NCBI GenBank assembly: GCA_000438415.1
Contig: FR902208.1
Span: 1-13,414, forward strand
Reading direction: 5' to 3'
DNA length: 13,414 bases
Source of the DNA: Clostridium sp. CAG:628
Lineage (GTDB): Bacteria > Bacillota_I > Bacilli_A > RF39 > UBA660
Position 1 is the stretch's first letter. Every line of letters starts with the position of its first letter. Of this stretch, positions 5,985-13,375 are shown in pieces. A program made the translations under genes and the position numbers. The notes beneath the pieces were generated by a model. That model saw nothing but the letters and a program-made list of their open reading frames with translations, did not search any database and was not told the origin of the DNA.

Positions 5985-8336
5985 TTAACATAAACTTTCT
6001 TTATCTATTTTTTTAACTATAAATTTTGTTAAACTATTTAGTCTATCAAACACGTGTACACTTGCAATTGCAAATAATATGTAAAGTAAAATTGTGTTGA
6101 ATGTAATTTGTGATAAATCAAAGAAACTATACCAGAACATTAAAGCATATACAAATAAACCAATTAGAATAGTTATCATACTTGCTCTTAATACATTAAA
6201 TGGTTTACACAACCTAAACAAGAATATAAATCCTGTAGTACCTGTCATAATAACTATTAGTGTACTAGCTAAATTTCCATCTATATTAAATGCATTTTTA
6301 TATAAAGTTATTAATATTACATTGAATACAACAGTTAAAGCCGCAGGTATACTTTTAGATATAACTTTTAACATGAATTTTCCTTTTACTCTTTCGTTAT
6401 TAGGTTCAAGTGCTAAAATAAATGATGGAATACTTATTGTACAAGTAGTTATTAAACTAAGATGTATTGGTAAATAGAAGTATTCGCTTTTCATAAATAA
6501 ACAAATTATGACTAATATACAAGTGAATATTGTTTTTATTAGTAATAGACTTGCACTTCTTTCAACATTGTTAATTGTTCTTCTTCCTTCTAATACAACT
6601 TTAGGCATACTTTCAAAATTTGAATCCATTAGAATTATTTGACTTACACTTTTGGCAGCATCAGATGCATTTGCTACAGTTATTGAACAGTCTGCTTGTT
6701 TTAAGGCTAAGCAGTCATTAACACCATCCCCAGTCATTGCAACTACATGTTTATTCTTTTGTAAAGAGAGAATTATCTCTTTCTTTTGTTCTGGTTTTAC
6801 TCTTCCAAATACATTGTATTTTTCTACGTATTCATCAATATTACTTTCATTTAAATTAGAAGCATCTATTCCTACAACATTTGCTAATCCTGCTTTTTTT
6901 GCAATGCTTTCAACTGTTTTATAGTTGTCTCCACTTATTATTTTAACTTCCACACCTTGGTCCATAAAGTATTTTAGTGTACTTGGAGCAGACGTCCTTA
7001 CTTTATCTTCAAGCAAAATAAAACCTAAAACTTTTATATTATGTGGACTCACTTCAATATCACTATAACTTTTTGCTAATAATAGTACTCTTTTATCTGA
7101 GTATTCATTTAAATATTTTTCTATTATATTAATATTATTACCAAGTATATATTCACTAGCACCTATATAATATGTACCTTTTTCATAAAATGTAACCGCA
7201 CTATATTTTCTAGTTGATGAAAATTCTAAAGTGTTTTTAACTGTCCAAGTTCCTTTTAAAGGATATTTTTCTTTTATTGCTTGCATTGTTTGATTAGTAT
7301 CATTAAATGCATATACTATATTACTTAGTGCTTCATTTATTTCACTATCTAAGGTATCTTTAAATGGTTTGATACTACTTACTTCCATAATACCTTCTGT
7401 AATAGTACCTGTTTTATCTAAGCAAATAGTGTCAACTCTTGCAAGTGTTTCTATACAATATAGTTGTTGAACTAATACTTTTTGTTTGCCTAGTCTAATA
7501 ACACTAACAGCCATTACTGAACTGGTAAGTAAAAGTAATCCATCTGGTATCATTCCTATTAAAGCACCTACTGTGTTAAATACTGATGTAGTAAAGTTTC
7601 CTGTTATTTTAAATTGATTATACATAAGAATAATTCCAACTGGTACTATAACTATACTAAGTACTTTAAGTATTTTTTCAAATGAAGACATAATTATTGA
7701 ATTAACTTTTTTATTATATTTGGCTTCTATACTTATTTTAGAAATATAATTATCTTTTCCAATATGGTCAACTTTAGCATAACATAAACCACTTACTATA
7801 AAACTTCCACTAAGTAAGGTATCACCTTCAGTTTTAACAATAGGTTCGACTTCTCCAGTAATAAATGATTCATTAACTTCTACAGTTCCTTTTTTTATAA
7901 TACTATCACATACTACTTGACTTCCTAAAGCTAAAACTGTTATATCATCAAGTACTACACTATTAATATCTATTTCTATTGGTGTACTATTTCTTACAAC
8001 TTTAACTTTAGATGATGATAATACTGTTAATTTATCTACAACTTTTTTTGACATCATTTCTTGTATAGTGCTAATAATTGTATTAAATATTAATACACCC
8101 ATAAATGTGGAGTTTTTAAGTGCTTCAAATAATTGTAATCCAATAATACCAGCAATAATCATTAATATACAAAGTATACTATTAACTATGTTAAAATAAG
8201 TAAATATGTTATCTTTTAATATTTGTTTAGTAGTTTTAGTAGTGGGTTCACAATTAAAGTTAACTAAATTTTCTTCTATTCTTTTATTAACTTGTTCGCT
8301 ATTTAATCCTTCATTATAATTAGGTTCATATCTCAT
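5985..8336 (-). CDS. P-type cation-transporting ATPase (CtpE/Exp1-like)
   Basis: This is a complete 783-residue P-type ATPase with all core motifs: actuator TGE (160-162), phosphorylation loop DKTGT (307-311, Asp307), SGDN (468-471) and hinge TGDGVND (535-541). FSSTRK (372-377) lies in the nucleotide domain. Membrane helices flank the actuator domain, and about six follow the hinge. There is no N-terminal CxxC metal-binding domain and no CPC in TM4, which argues against heavy-metal transport. TM4 carries MIPDGLLLL (262-270) in place of the classic PEGL, and TM6 is followed by FILALEPNNERVKGKF. This combination is typical of the CtpE/Exp1-like group, linked in mycobacteria to calcium uptake, so a Ca or Mg/Mn role is an inference. 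AGGGTGA precedes the ATG. DUF2500 lies upstream and SanA downstream. Confidence 0.95.
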   Translation of the reverse strand: MRYEPNYNEGLNSEQVNKRIEENLVNFNCEPTTKTTKQILKDNIFTYFNIVNSILCILMIIAGIIGLQLFEALKNSTFMGVLIFNTIISTIQEMMSKKVVDKLTVLSSSKVKVVRNSTPIEIDINSVVLDDITVLALGSQVVCDSIIKKGTVEVNESFITGEVEPIVKTEGDTLLSGSFIVSGLCYAKVDHIGKDNYISKISIEAKYNKKVNSIIMSSFEKILKVLSIVIVPVGIILMYNQFKITGNFTTSVFNTVGALIGMIPDGLLLLTSSVMAVSVIRLGKQKVLVQQLYCIETLARVDTICLDKTGTITEGIMEVSSIKPFKDTLDSEINEALSNIVYAFNDTNQTMQAIKEKYPLKGTWTVKNTLEFSSTRKYSAVTFYEKGTYYIGASEYILGNNINIIEKYLNEYSDKRVLLLAKSYSDIEVSPHNIKVLGFILLEDKVRTSAPSTLKYFMDQGVEVKIISGDNYKTVESIAKKAGLANVVGIDASNLNESNIDEYVEKYNVFGRVKPEQKKEIILSLQKNKHVVAMTGDGVNDCLALKQADCSITVANASDAAKSVSQIILMDSNFESMPKVVLEGRRTINNVERSASLLLIKTIFTCILVIICLFMKSEYFYLPIHLSLITTCTISIPSFILALEPNNERVKGKFMLKVISKSIPAALTVVFNVILITLYKNAFNIDGNLASTLIVIMTGTTGFIFLFRLCKPFNVLRASMITILIGLFVYALMFWYSFFDLSQITFNTILLYILFAIASVHVFDRLNSLTKFIVKKIDKESLC

Positions 8337-8362
8337 ACTTCTTCACCCTTTATTCTATATAT

Positions 8363-8371
8363 ATTTTACCA
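8363..8371 (-). promoter_or_regulatory. Extended -10 promoter of the P-type ATPase gene
   Basis: TGGTAAAAT on the minus strand (-10 at 8363-8368) lies between the DUF2500 terminator and the ATPase start at 8336. It allows transcription independent of the upstream gene. A TTGATT further upstream is at a poor distance for this -10, so the -35 is uncertain. Confidence 0.5.
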
Positions 8372-8380
8372 AATTTTAAT

Positions 8381-8407
8381 CAAAAATAAAAGAGTATTTC
8401 TACTCTT
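8381..8407 (-). terminator. Terminator overlapping the end of the DUF2500 gene
   Basis: On the minus strand a 7-bp stem (8401-8407 with 8390-8396) closed by a GAAA tetraloop is followed by TTTATTTTTG. The stem includes the last two Glu codons and the stop codon of the DUF2500 gene. It separates this gene from the P-type ATPase. The stem is AT-rich, so termination may be incomplete. Confidence 0.65.
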
Positions 8408-8711
8408 CATTTTGTACTTCAAATTTTATAAAATCTTCCCCTTTATATGTAAGTATACCTTTTTCACCTACATTATGTTTGTTGTAGACTTTTTTACTTA
8501 CATCAAATGGTATATTGTCTCCATTTATATCAAATCTGAGTACGTTTTCTATTCTACTTCCTCCACCAGAAACTACTCTTTCGTACCTTTTAAATAATAT
8601 TTTAGTTTTAATTGTTTTTATTTTAGCTTTTTCTTCTTCTATTTCCTCTTTAACTATATATCCAAAAAGTGCAAAAACTATAATTCCCAATATAATAATA
8701 GTAAAAACCAT
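8400..8711 (-). CDS. DUF2500-family small membrane protein
   Basis: This 103-residue protein has one N-terminal membrane helix (about residues 3-19), a charged linker (KEEIEEEKAKIKTIKTK), then a compact beta domain. The domain reads YERVVSGGGS, FDINGDNIPFDVSKKVYN, and VGEKGILTYKGEDFIKFEV near the end. The paired pattern of a strand, a V/YxxGxxG turn and YKGxxFxxFE matches the DUF2500 family (Escherichia coli YhhM type), whose function is unknown. The length is usual. The start is well supported by TTGGAGGT six bases upstream. A promoter-like TGTTAAAAT precedes it and a terminator overlaps its stop, so it is probably a single-gene unit. The large membrane protein upstream ends 111 bases away. 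Confidence 0.8.
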   Translation of the reverse strand: MVFTIIILGIIVFALFGYIVKEEIEEEKAKIKTIKTKILFKRYERVVSGGGSRIENVLRFDINGDNIPFDVSKKVYNKHNVGEKGILTYKGEDFIKFEVQNEE

Positions 8712-8729
8712 AACTAGACCTCCAAATTT

Positions 8730-8738
8730 ATTTTAACA
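8730..8738 (-). promoter_or_regulatory. Extended -10 promoter of the DUF2500 gene
   Basis: TGTTAAAAT on the minus strand (-10 at 8730-8735) lies just upstream of TTGGAGGT, leaving a short leader. No good -35 is seen. Confidence 0.4.
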
Positions 8739-8822
8739 TATTGATTAGTAATTATATTTTTTATGTCTAAAGTGTATGATATTTTGTCTAATCTGGTATA
8801 TTTGGATGAGTTACCATGTTTT

Positions 8823-10382
8823 TTAATAATTAAATACTATTTGATTATCGCTATTACTTTCTACTACTTTTTTTACTGGAGAAGATACTCCTTTACCTGT
8901 GTTAGGCTTGAATGTTGAAGTGTATACAAAGTCAACTAAGTAAGAAGTTATTAATATAATACATATTATTTTTGTTACTTTGGGTGTTAACTTTTTAAAT
9001 AAGTTATCAAGTAGGGGCGCTAATAAATAGGTAAATACCATGCCACCTAATCCAAACAATATTAATCCTTCTAAGCATACCCTTCCTTTTATGTTTAAGA
9101 AGTATCCATTATAATTCCAGTATCTTAAATGTTTAAATGTTTCTAAATACCATGCTGTTGAATACTCGATTATTCCACATGTTAAGAATGACATGAAAAA
9201 TAATTTCCATGGTTTTTTTCTAAAACTTTTTAATAGAATTAGAATTGTTAAACCTCCCCAACCATAAATAGGTAACCATGGTCCATGCATAGTACCACGA
9301 TTAACAAATACTCCATTATTTACTAAATGTAATATTACTTCCCACATCCATCCAATAATACTAAATGTGAAAAATAAGAGTATGTATGAAGTTAAGGAGT
9401 AATTTTTGTCATAATCAATGTGTAATAAAGATGAAGTTCTTTCTTCTTTAGGATAACTAGTGTCTTTTATTTCATTAATATTTAATAATTCATCATTAAG
9501 TAAGTAACCTAGATCTAAATTATCTTTTTTGTTGTTTCTTAAGTTAATATATATTTCACTATATATAGTTTCTTTATATATATTAGTATAGAAAATATTT
9601 AATAAGTTAAAAGTAAATAAACCAAGTATTTTATATACAAGTAATGTTAAATCTATTTTAAACATATTAAATTTTTGATTATTAGTTAACTCTTTAGACA
9701 AAGTAAATGCATCTTTACTGGAAATATTAGGATTTTCTGCAAGTATGTATGGTATCATACTGTATTCATAAAGTTTTATAAAGAAACCAATTATTGTAAA
9801 TGACCATAAAAATAAGTATATTTCTTTTTTTAGTAAAATTAAAGACATCTTAAAATTCTTTTTCTTTTTATAAGGATATAAACAACTATCTAATTCTACT
9901 TTATATCTTCTTTCTTCTAAGAAATATCTATTTTTCCCTACTTCTACTACTTTTAAAAAGAATACTCTAATTAATATTATTAAAATATTTGCTAGTATTA
10001 TGATAATTGCAGCACTAATTTTTCCTCCTAGAATTTTATTTATTCCATTTAACAAAGTAAATACTGGAGAATTTGTTTTTGTTACTTCATTTAATATTTT
10101 AGAAATAACTCCATGTGTATAATTATTACTTATGTATTCTTCATACTTTTTTTCTTTATCAGACTTAGATAATAATTCATCTAATATTTCACTATTTTCT
10201 TTGTAATTATTAACTTTTTCAACATTGTTTTTGTTTCTTAAATCTACTTCTAAAATATTCTTAGTTGCTAAATTAAGTCCTCCATATAATAATATTGAAC
10301 ATAAAAAAACTACTAGTACATTTTTAAAGTAATTTCTTTTTAAATTCTTTTTAGACTCGATTTTAATATTCTTATAATTCAT
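8823..10382 (-). CDS. DUF975 / CmpB-like (putative ABC transporter type IV) fusion membrane protein
   Basis: This 519-residue polytopic membrane protein is made of two halves. Residues about 10-285 look like a DUF975 protein: a hydrophobic segment at 20-38, an extracellular-type charged loop at 45-100, helices at 122-145 and 186-208, then the diagnostic YSMIPYILAENPNISS (207-222), ELTNNQKFNMF (231-241) and FYTNIYKETIYSEIY (264-278). Residues about 328-490 match the putative ABC-transporter type IV family (CmpB-like): GWMWEVI (344-350), NRGTMHGPWLPIYGWGG (361-377), YWNYNGYFLN (421-430) and GRVCLEGLILFG (433-444), with about five spans. The two families occur separately or fused in Bacillota, and their substrates are unknown. 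AGTAGGT precedes the ATG. The upstream neighbour is a membrane-anchored XRE regulator, a plausible controller. Confidence 0.85.
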   Translation of the reverse strand: MNYKNIKIESKKNLKRNYFKNVLVVFLCSILLYGGLNLATKNILEVDLRNKNNVEKVNNYKENSEILDELLSKSDKEKKYEEYISNNYTHGVISKILNEVTKTNSPVFTLLNGINKILGGKISAAIIIILANILIILIRVFFLKVVEVGKNRYFLEERRYKVELDSCLYPYKKKKNFKMSLILLKKEIYLFLWSFTIIGFFIKLYEYSMIPYILAENPNISSKDAFTLSKELTNNQKFNMFKIDLTLLVYKILGLFTFNLLNIFYTNIYKETIYSEIYINLRNNKKDNLDLGYLLNDELLNINEIKDTSYPKEERTSSLLHIDYDKNYSLTSYILLFFTFSIIGWMWEVILHLVNNGVFVNRGTMHGPWLPIYGWGGLTILILLKSFRKKPWKLFFMSFLTCGIIEYSTAWYLETFKHLRYWNYNGYFLNIKGRVCLEGLILFGLGGMVFTYLLAPLLDNLFKKLTPKVTKIICIILITSYLVDFVYTSTFKPNTGKGVSSPVKKVVESNSDNQIVFNY

Positions 10383-10404
10383 AATATTACCTACTTACAA
10401 ATAT

Positions 10405-10433
10405 ATATTATCAAAGAAAAAAGAATACTTCAA
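10405..10433 (-). promoter_or_regulatory. Candidate promoter of the DUF975/CmpB gene, overlapping a terminator
   Basis: The minus strand has TTGAAG (10428-10433), a 17-base spacer and TAATAT (10405-10410), about 23 bases before the ATG at 10382. The -35 lies inside the stem of the terminator of the upstream XRE gene. The match is moderate. Confidence 0.4.
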
Positions 10434-10455
10434 GAGTTATTTAAAGTATTCTTTT
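10412..10455 (-). terminator. Terminator of the membrane XRE gene, overlapping its C-terminal codons
   Basis: On the minus strand a perfect 12-bp stem (10444-10455 with 10419-10430) encloses a 13-base loop and is followed by a T-rich tract down to about 10412. The 5' arm and loop contain the last codons and the stop of the XRE gene (10437-10439). The stem is AT-rich but long and perfect. Confidence 0.7.
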
Positions 10456-11402
10456 AACTTATCCATGTTATTTTCTGTTAAATTATAATTATATTTTGTA
10501 TTACCATAATGTATTTCATTAAATTCAAAATCAATAGTTTCATTTTTAGTATATATTTGTAGTAGATGGTTGTATCCAATAGCATTTGAGTTTTCAACGT
10601 ACTCTCCGGTTTTTAATATATCAGTTATATTTTTAAGTATTTCTTTATCAGTAATAGTTTTTACTATTTCATATGTTCCAGGTACTGTAGTAGTAACATA
10701 TTGTTTATCATTTTTTTCTCCATCAAATACTCTTATTGCAAGAGTTATTCCTTCAATGTTATCTAACTTATTTAAGATACTATTTACTTCTAACCTATTC
10801 AAATTTGTACAATATTTTTTATCACTTTTAAATAAACTTACTATATGTAGTGGTTCGTTTTCGTATCTATTACAATTAATTACTTTAAATGATAATGTTT
10901 TATAAATTGAAGTACTTATATTATTTTTTATGCTATACTTTAAAACAGGTAATTCATTATTAATTTGTACATTCAAGTAATCTATAAAATTTAAAAATAT
11001 AACTAAACTTACAAAACTAATTATAGTTACTTTTTTATTAGTGATTTTATTTAAATTAAATAGTATTATAATTAGAGAAATAAGTATTAGTATAAAACTA
11101 AATATACTTTTTGAATTAATTATAAATACTAGTATAATTATTGTTAAACTTATTAAAGAGGGTATTAGTTTTTTAATATCTAAATTATTTTTTAAATCCA
11201 TTCCATTTATTAATTCATTTGTAGTTATATTTAAAATTTTACATATATCATTATATAAGGATAAGTCTGGTAAATTTTTACCATTTTCCCAATTTGATAC
11301 AGTTCTTTCTGTAACACCTAATATGTTAGCGAATTCACTTTGAGTAAGATTCTTTTTTAATCTTTTTTCTTTTATAAACTTTCCAATTTTTTCTTGTTTC
11401 AT
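10437..11402 (-). CDS. Membrane-anchored XRE-family transcriptional regulator
   Basis: This is a one-component regulator of 321 residues. The N-terminal helix-turn-helix (about 6-64) has the XRE signature: LTQSEFANILGVTERTVSNW, then ENGKNLPDLSLYNDICKIL. Three hydrophobic helices follow (about 79-96, 101-117, 124-141), and a roughly 175-residue C-terminal region predicted to lie outside. That region has a pair of Cys (in NCNRY and KKYCTNL) that could form a disulfide. This layout suits sensing an extracellular or envelope signal. A longer GTG start exists at 11411, but that GTG lies within AGGTGA, which is the ribosome binding site for the ATG at 11402 (six bases away). I therefore take the ATG as the start. 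The gene sits between another XRE regulator and the DUF975/CmpB protein it may control. A terminator overlaps its stop. Confidence 0.88.
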   Translation of the reverse strand: MKQEKIGKFIKEKRLKKNLTQSEFANILGVTERTVSNWENGKNLPDLSLYNDICKILNITTNELINGMDLKNNLDIKKLIPSLISLTIIILVFIINSKSIFSFILILISLIIILFNLNKITNKKVTIISFVSLVIFLNFIDYLNVQINNELPVLKYSIKNNISTSIYKTLSFKVINCNRYENEPLHIVSLFKSDKKYCTNLNRLEVNSILNKLDNIEGITLAIRVFDGEKNDKQYVTTTVPGTYEIVKTITDKEILKNITDILKTGEYVENSNAIGYNHLLQIYTKNETIDFEFNEIHYGNTKYNYNLTENNMDKLKEYFK

Positions 11403-11492
11403 TCTCTTCACCTATTTAAAATTTATCATAAAAGTAATATTTTTACCACGAAACGTTATTTCAGGTTTTAAATATTTGATAAAAAACATAAA

Positions 11493-12056
11493 TTATCTTA
11501 ACTTTAGTCTTCCACAATTTCTAAATGTATTATCTTTATAACTAAATTTTTTATTATTCATATTTTTTGGTAATTCTACTACAAAAAGTGTCCAGTTTTT
11601 AATGCTTACTAATAATGAAGTATTGTCTTTTTTAACTAAGTAGTAAGGAGATAAATCACTTACATCTTTAATTAAGTTATAGTCTCCTCCAGTAAATAAG
11701 TCTAATACTTTTTCGATTATGTTTAGTTTTTTACTCACAGAAAGCACATAAATTTCCCATGGTTCAGAATAATACTCTTTTAACACTTTAGAGTATGCAT
11801 CTACTTTATTTTTATATTTTGTCTTATCTAATTCTTTTTGATAAACTAACTTTGGTAAATCTTCTTCACTTAATAACTCATCAATTGTAACATTAAACGT
11901 TTTTGATATAGTTTCCAAGTTTGATATATCAGGCATTCCTATGTCACTTTCCCATTTAGTTATAGCTTGACGAGATACATTAATCAAACTTGCCATTTTC
12001 TCTTGACTTATATTAAACCTACTTCTTATTTCTTTTAGTTTTTGACCGAGCGACAT
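11493..12056 (-). CDS. Soluble XRE-family transcriptional regulator
   Basis: This 187-residue protein has an N-terminal XRE helix-turn-helix at about residues 4-60: LKEIRSRFNISQEKMASLIN, VSRQAITKWESDIGMPDISN, LETISKTFNVTIDELL. A helical linker (about 65-95) leads to a C-terminal region with EIYVLSVSKKLNIIEKVLD, DLFTGGDYNLIKDVSDLSPY, YLVKKDNTSLLVSIKNWTL and FVVELPKNM. That part looks like an alpha/beta ligand or dimerisation domain that I do not recognise. There is no membrane span. AAAGGAAGTGA supports the ATG, and a TATAAT lies about 30 bases upstream. The gene follows rhuM by 67 bases and precedes the membrane XRE gene by 90. It is a possible regulator of either neighbour or of itself. Confidence 0.88.
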   Translation of the reverse strand: MSLGQKLKEIRSRFNISQEKMASLINVSRQAITKWESDIGMPDISNLETISKTFNVTIDELLSEEDLPKLVYQKELDKTKYKNKVDAYSKVLKEYYSEPWEIYVLSVSKKLNIIEKVLDLFTGGDYNLIKDVSDLSPYYLVKKDNTSLLVSIKNWTLFVVELPKNMNNKKFSYKDNTFRNCGRLKLR

Positions 12057-12084
12057 ATTTTCACTTCCTTTGTGATTTAATTAT

Positions 12085-12090
12085 ATTATA
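12085..12090 (-). promoter_or_regulatory. -10 element of the soluble XRE gene
   Basis: A perfect TATAAT on the minus strand lies about 29 bases before the ATG at 12056. It has no TGn extension and no recognisable -35 at 16-18 bases. In such AT-rich DNA it could be chance; the gene may instead be read from the rhuM promoter. Confidence 0.3.
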
Positions 12091-12123
12091 AAAATTTAAA
12101 AATTGATAGTTTTTGTCTATACA

Positions 12124-13131
12124 TTATTCTTTACTTTCTTCTAAATACCTTTTATACATTTCATCCATACTTGATACATATTCTTTATCTTGCTTTATTC
12201 TAAACTTTTCATATTCATTTAAGGCTTTTTGAAGAGCTTGTTCATGAGATATTTTACCTGAACTAGTTAAGACTTTCTTTTTTCTATATTTTAATAAATC
12301 ATCTGCAACTTCAATCCAGTCTTTCATAAACATAACCTTTTGCTCTTTTGCTTCTGTTTCTGCTACATCTAGAAAAAGATTTGTTAAATCATTTAGTTTA
12401 TCTAACTCTTCTTTTTCTAAATAATTTTTAGCAATACTAATATCATATTTCATTATTTTACCATTTGGACTATTTTTCCAACTAGTAAGTCCCATATGTA
12501 TTTTTTCGCTATCAACTCTTTCGTAAATAAGTTCAGCAGCAGTTTTACCTGTAATAGCATAGTGCAACTTATTTTGAACTATTTTAAAGAATGTATATGC
12601 TTCCTCAGAATCTTTGTTATAATCAATACTTGTAGTTTCAAATACATCCGTAATTTTTTGGTACAGCCTTCTTTCACTCAGTCTAATTTCTTTTATAGTT
12701 TGTAACAATTCTTCATAATAGTCTTTTCCAAACTTAGGTCCATTTTTCATTTTTTCTACATCTATTACAAAACCTTTAATCATATAATCTTTTAATATCT
12801 TTGTAGCCCAAATTCTAAATTTAGTTGCTTTTTTAGAATTAACTCTATATCCGACTGCAATAATAGCATCTAAATTATAAAATTCTAATTCCCTATTAAC
12901 ATTACGATTTCCCTCTTTACGAACTATTTCCATTTTGGAAACAGTTGAATTTTTATCAAGTTCTTTCTCTTCATATATATTATTTAAATGCTTATTAATT
13001 GCAGGAACATTAACATCAAAAAGTTCACTCATACTCTTTTGAGTTAACCATATTGTTTCATCTTTCAATATTACATCTACATTAATTTTACCATCATCAG
13101 TTTCATATAGTAGTATGTTACTTTCATTCAT
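12124..13131 (-). CDS. rhuM: RhuM family protein
   Basis: This is a full-length RhuM (virulence RhuM) family protein of 335 residues. The family was named from a Salmonella pathogenicity-island gene; the molecular activity is not established. Diagnostic stretches in order: DVILKDETIWLTQKSMSELF and VNVPAINKHLNNIY at the N-terminus (a DNA-binding-like motif), then NRELEFYNLDAIIAVGYRVN, KATKFRIWATKILKDYMIKG and FVIDVEKMKNGPKFGKDYYE. Next come EIRLSERRLYQKITDVFETT, YTFFKIVQNKLHYAITGKTA, AELIYERVD, and a helical charged C-terminus. A GTG three codons upstream (13140) is too close to AAAGGA, whereas the ATG at 13131 is 10 bases from it, so I take the ATG. The gene has a strong promoter with a palindrome in the spacer, and XRE regulators follow it. 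RhuM genes are often found in accessory and defence regions. Confidence 0.92.
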   Translation of the reverse strand: MNESNILLYETDDGKINVDVILKDETIWLTQKSMSELFDVNVPAINKHLNNIYEEKELDKNSTVSKMEIVRKEGNRNVNRELEFYNLDAIIAVGYRVNSKKATKFRIWATKILKDYMIKGFVIDVEKMKNGPKFGKDYYEELLQTIKEIRLSERRLYQKITDVFETTSIDYNKDSEEAYTFFKIVQNKLHYAITGKTAAELIYERVDSEKIHMGLTSWKNSPNGKIMKYDISIAKNYLEKEELDKLNDLTNLFLDVAETEAKEQKVMFMKDWIEVADDLLKYRKKKVLTSSGKISHEQALQKALNEYEKFRIKQDKEYVSSMDEMYKRYLEESKE

Positions 13132-13243
13132 ATATCTCACATCCTTTTACTATTATTTTATAAATTATAATGAAGTAGTATTTATAAAAAACTTATTTAA
13201 ATATAATCTCTTCATCTTTAAGTATAACTGTAACTACATCTTA

Positions 13244-13272
13244 ATTTTAACATATATATGTTCGCTCGTCAA
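13244..13272 (-). promoter_or_regulatory. Sigma-A-type promoter of rhuM
   Basis: On the minus strand TTGACG (13267-13272) is followed by exactly 17 bases and TAAAAT (13244-13249), with TGT directly before the -10. This is the best promoter in the window. The predicted leader before the ATG at 13131 is about 105 bases. A TATAAT at 13164-13169, nearer the gene, could be a second promoter but lacks a -35. Confidence 0.75.
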
Positions 13273-13302
13273 TTAAATATTTAACATTTCTAAAAAATGT
13301 TA
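13249..13302. promoter_or_regulatory. Two AACAT...ATGTT inverted repeats at the rhuM promoter
   Basis: A perfect 14-base palindrome, AACATATATATGTT (13249-13262), occupies the spacer and the edge of the -10. A second inverted repeat, TAACATT-7 bases-AATGTTA (13282-13302), lies just upstream of the -35. Both share AACAT and ATGTT arms and their centres are about 36 bases apart. This is a plausible operator pair for repression, perhaps by one of the XRE regulators downstream or by RhuM itself. Confidence 0.45.
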
Positions 13303-13320
13303 TAGTTCAGTCAAAATATT

Positions 13321-13347
13321 AAAAAAATAAGTAAGTTTTACTCACTT
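13321..13347 (-). terminator. Terminator of the gene entering from the right edge
   Basis: On the minus strand an 8-bp stem with one G-U pair (13340-13347 with 13329-13336) and a 3-base loop is followed by ATTTTTTT. It lies 29 bases after the stop codon at 13376-13378, as expected for the preceding gene. Confidence 0.7.
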
Positions 13348-13375
13348 AAAATGTAGATATATTTTCCAACTTATT

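Noticed and set aside
6094..6477. A 127-codon open frame on the plus strand
   Set aside because: It lies fully antisense to the well-supported P-type ATPase membrane region, has no ribosome binding site, and its composition mirrors the hydrophobic codons opposite.
10570..10905. A 111-codon open frame on the plus strand
   Set aside because: It is antisense to the outer domain of the membrane XRE regulator, with no start signals. Long chance frames are common opposite AT-rich genes.
11450..11462. GAAA-N5-TTTC repeat upstream of the membrane XRE gene as an operator
   Set aside because: Four-base arms are expected by chance in this composition, and no second copy was seen.
12108..12122. Short CTAT/ATAG hairpin after rhuM as a terminator
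   Set aside because: Only four pairs form, without G-C strength. The following T run is interrupted and this may be chance.
11493..13131. RhuM and XRE as a standard toxin-antitoxin pair
   Set aside because: The gene order, sizes and 67-base gap do not match a known type, and RhuM is not an established toxin. It is reported only as a possibility.
13282..13302. TAACATT/AATGTTA repeat as a second terminator for the right-edge gene
   Set aside because: It is not followed by a T run, and a better terminator lies just upstream of it at 13321-13347. It is kept as a possible operator.
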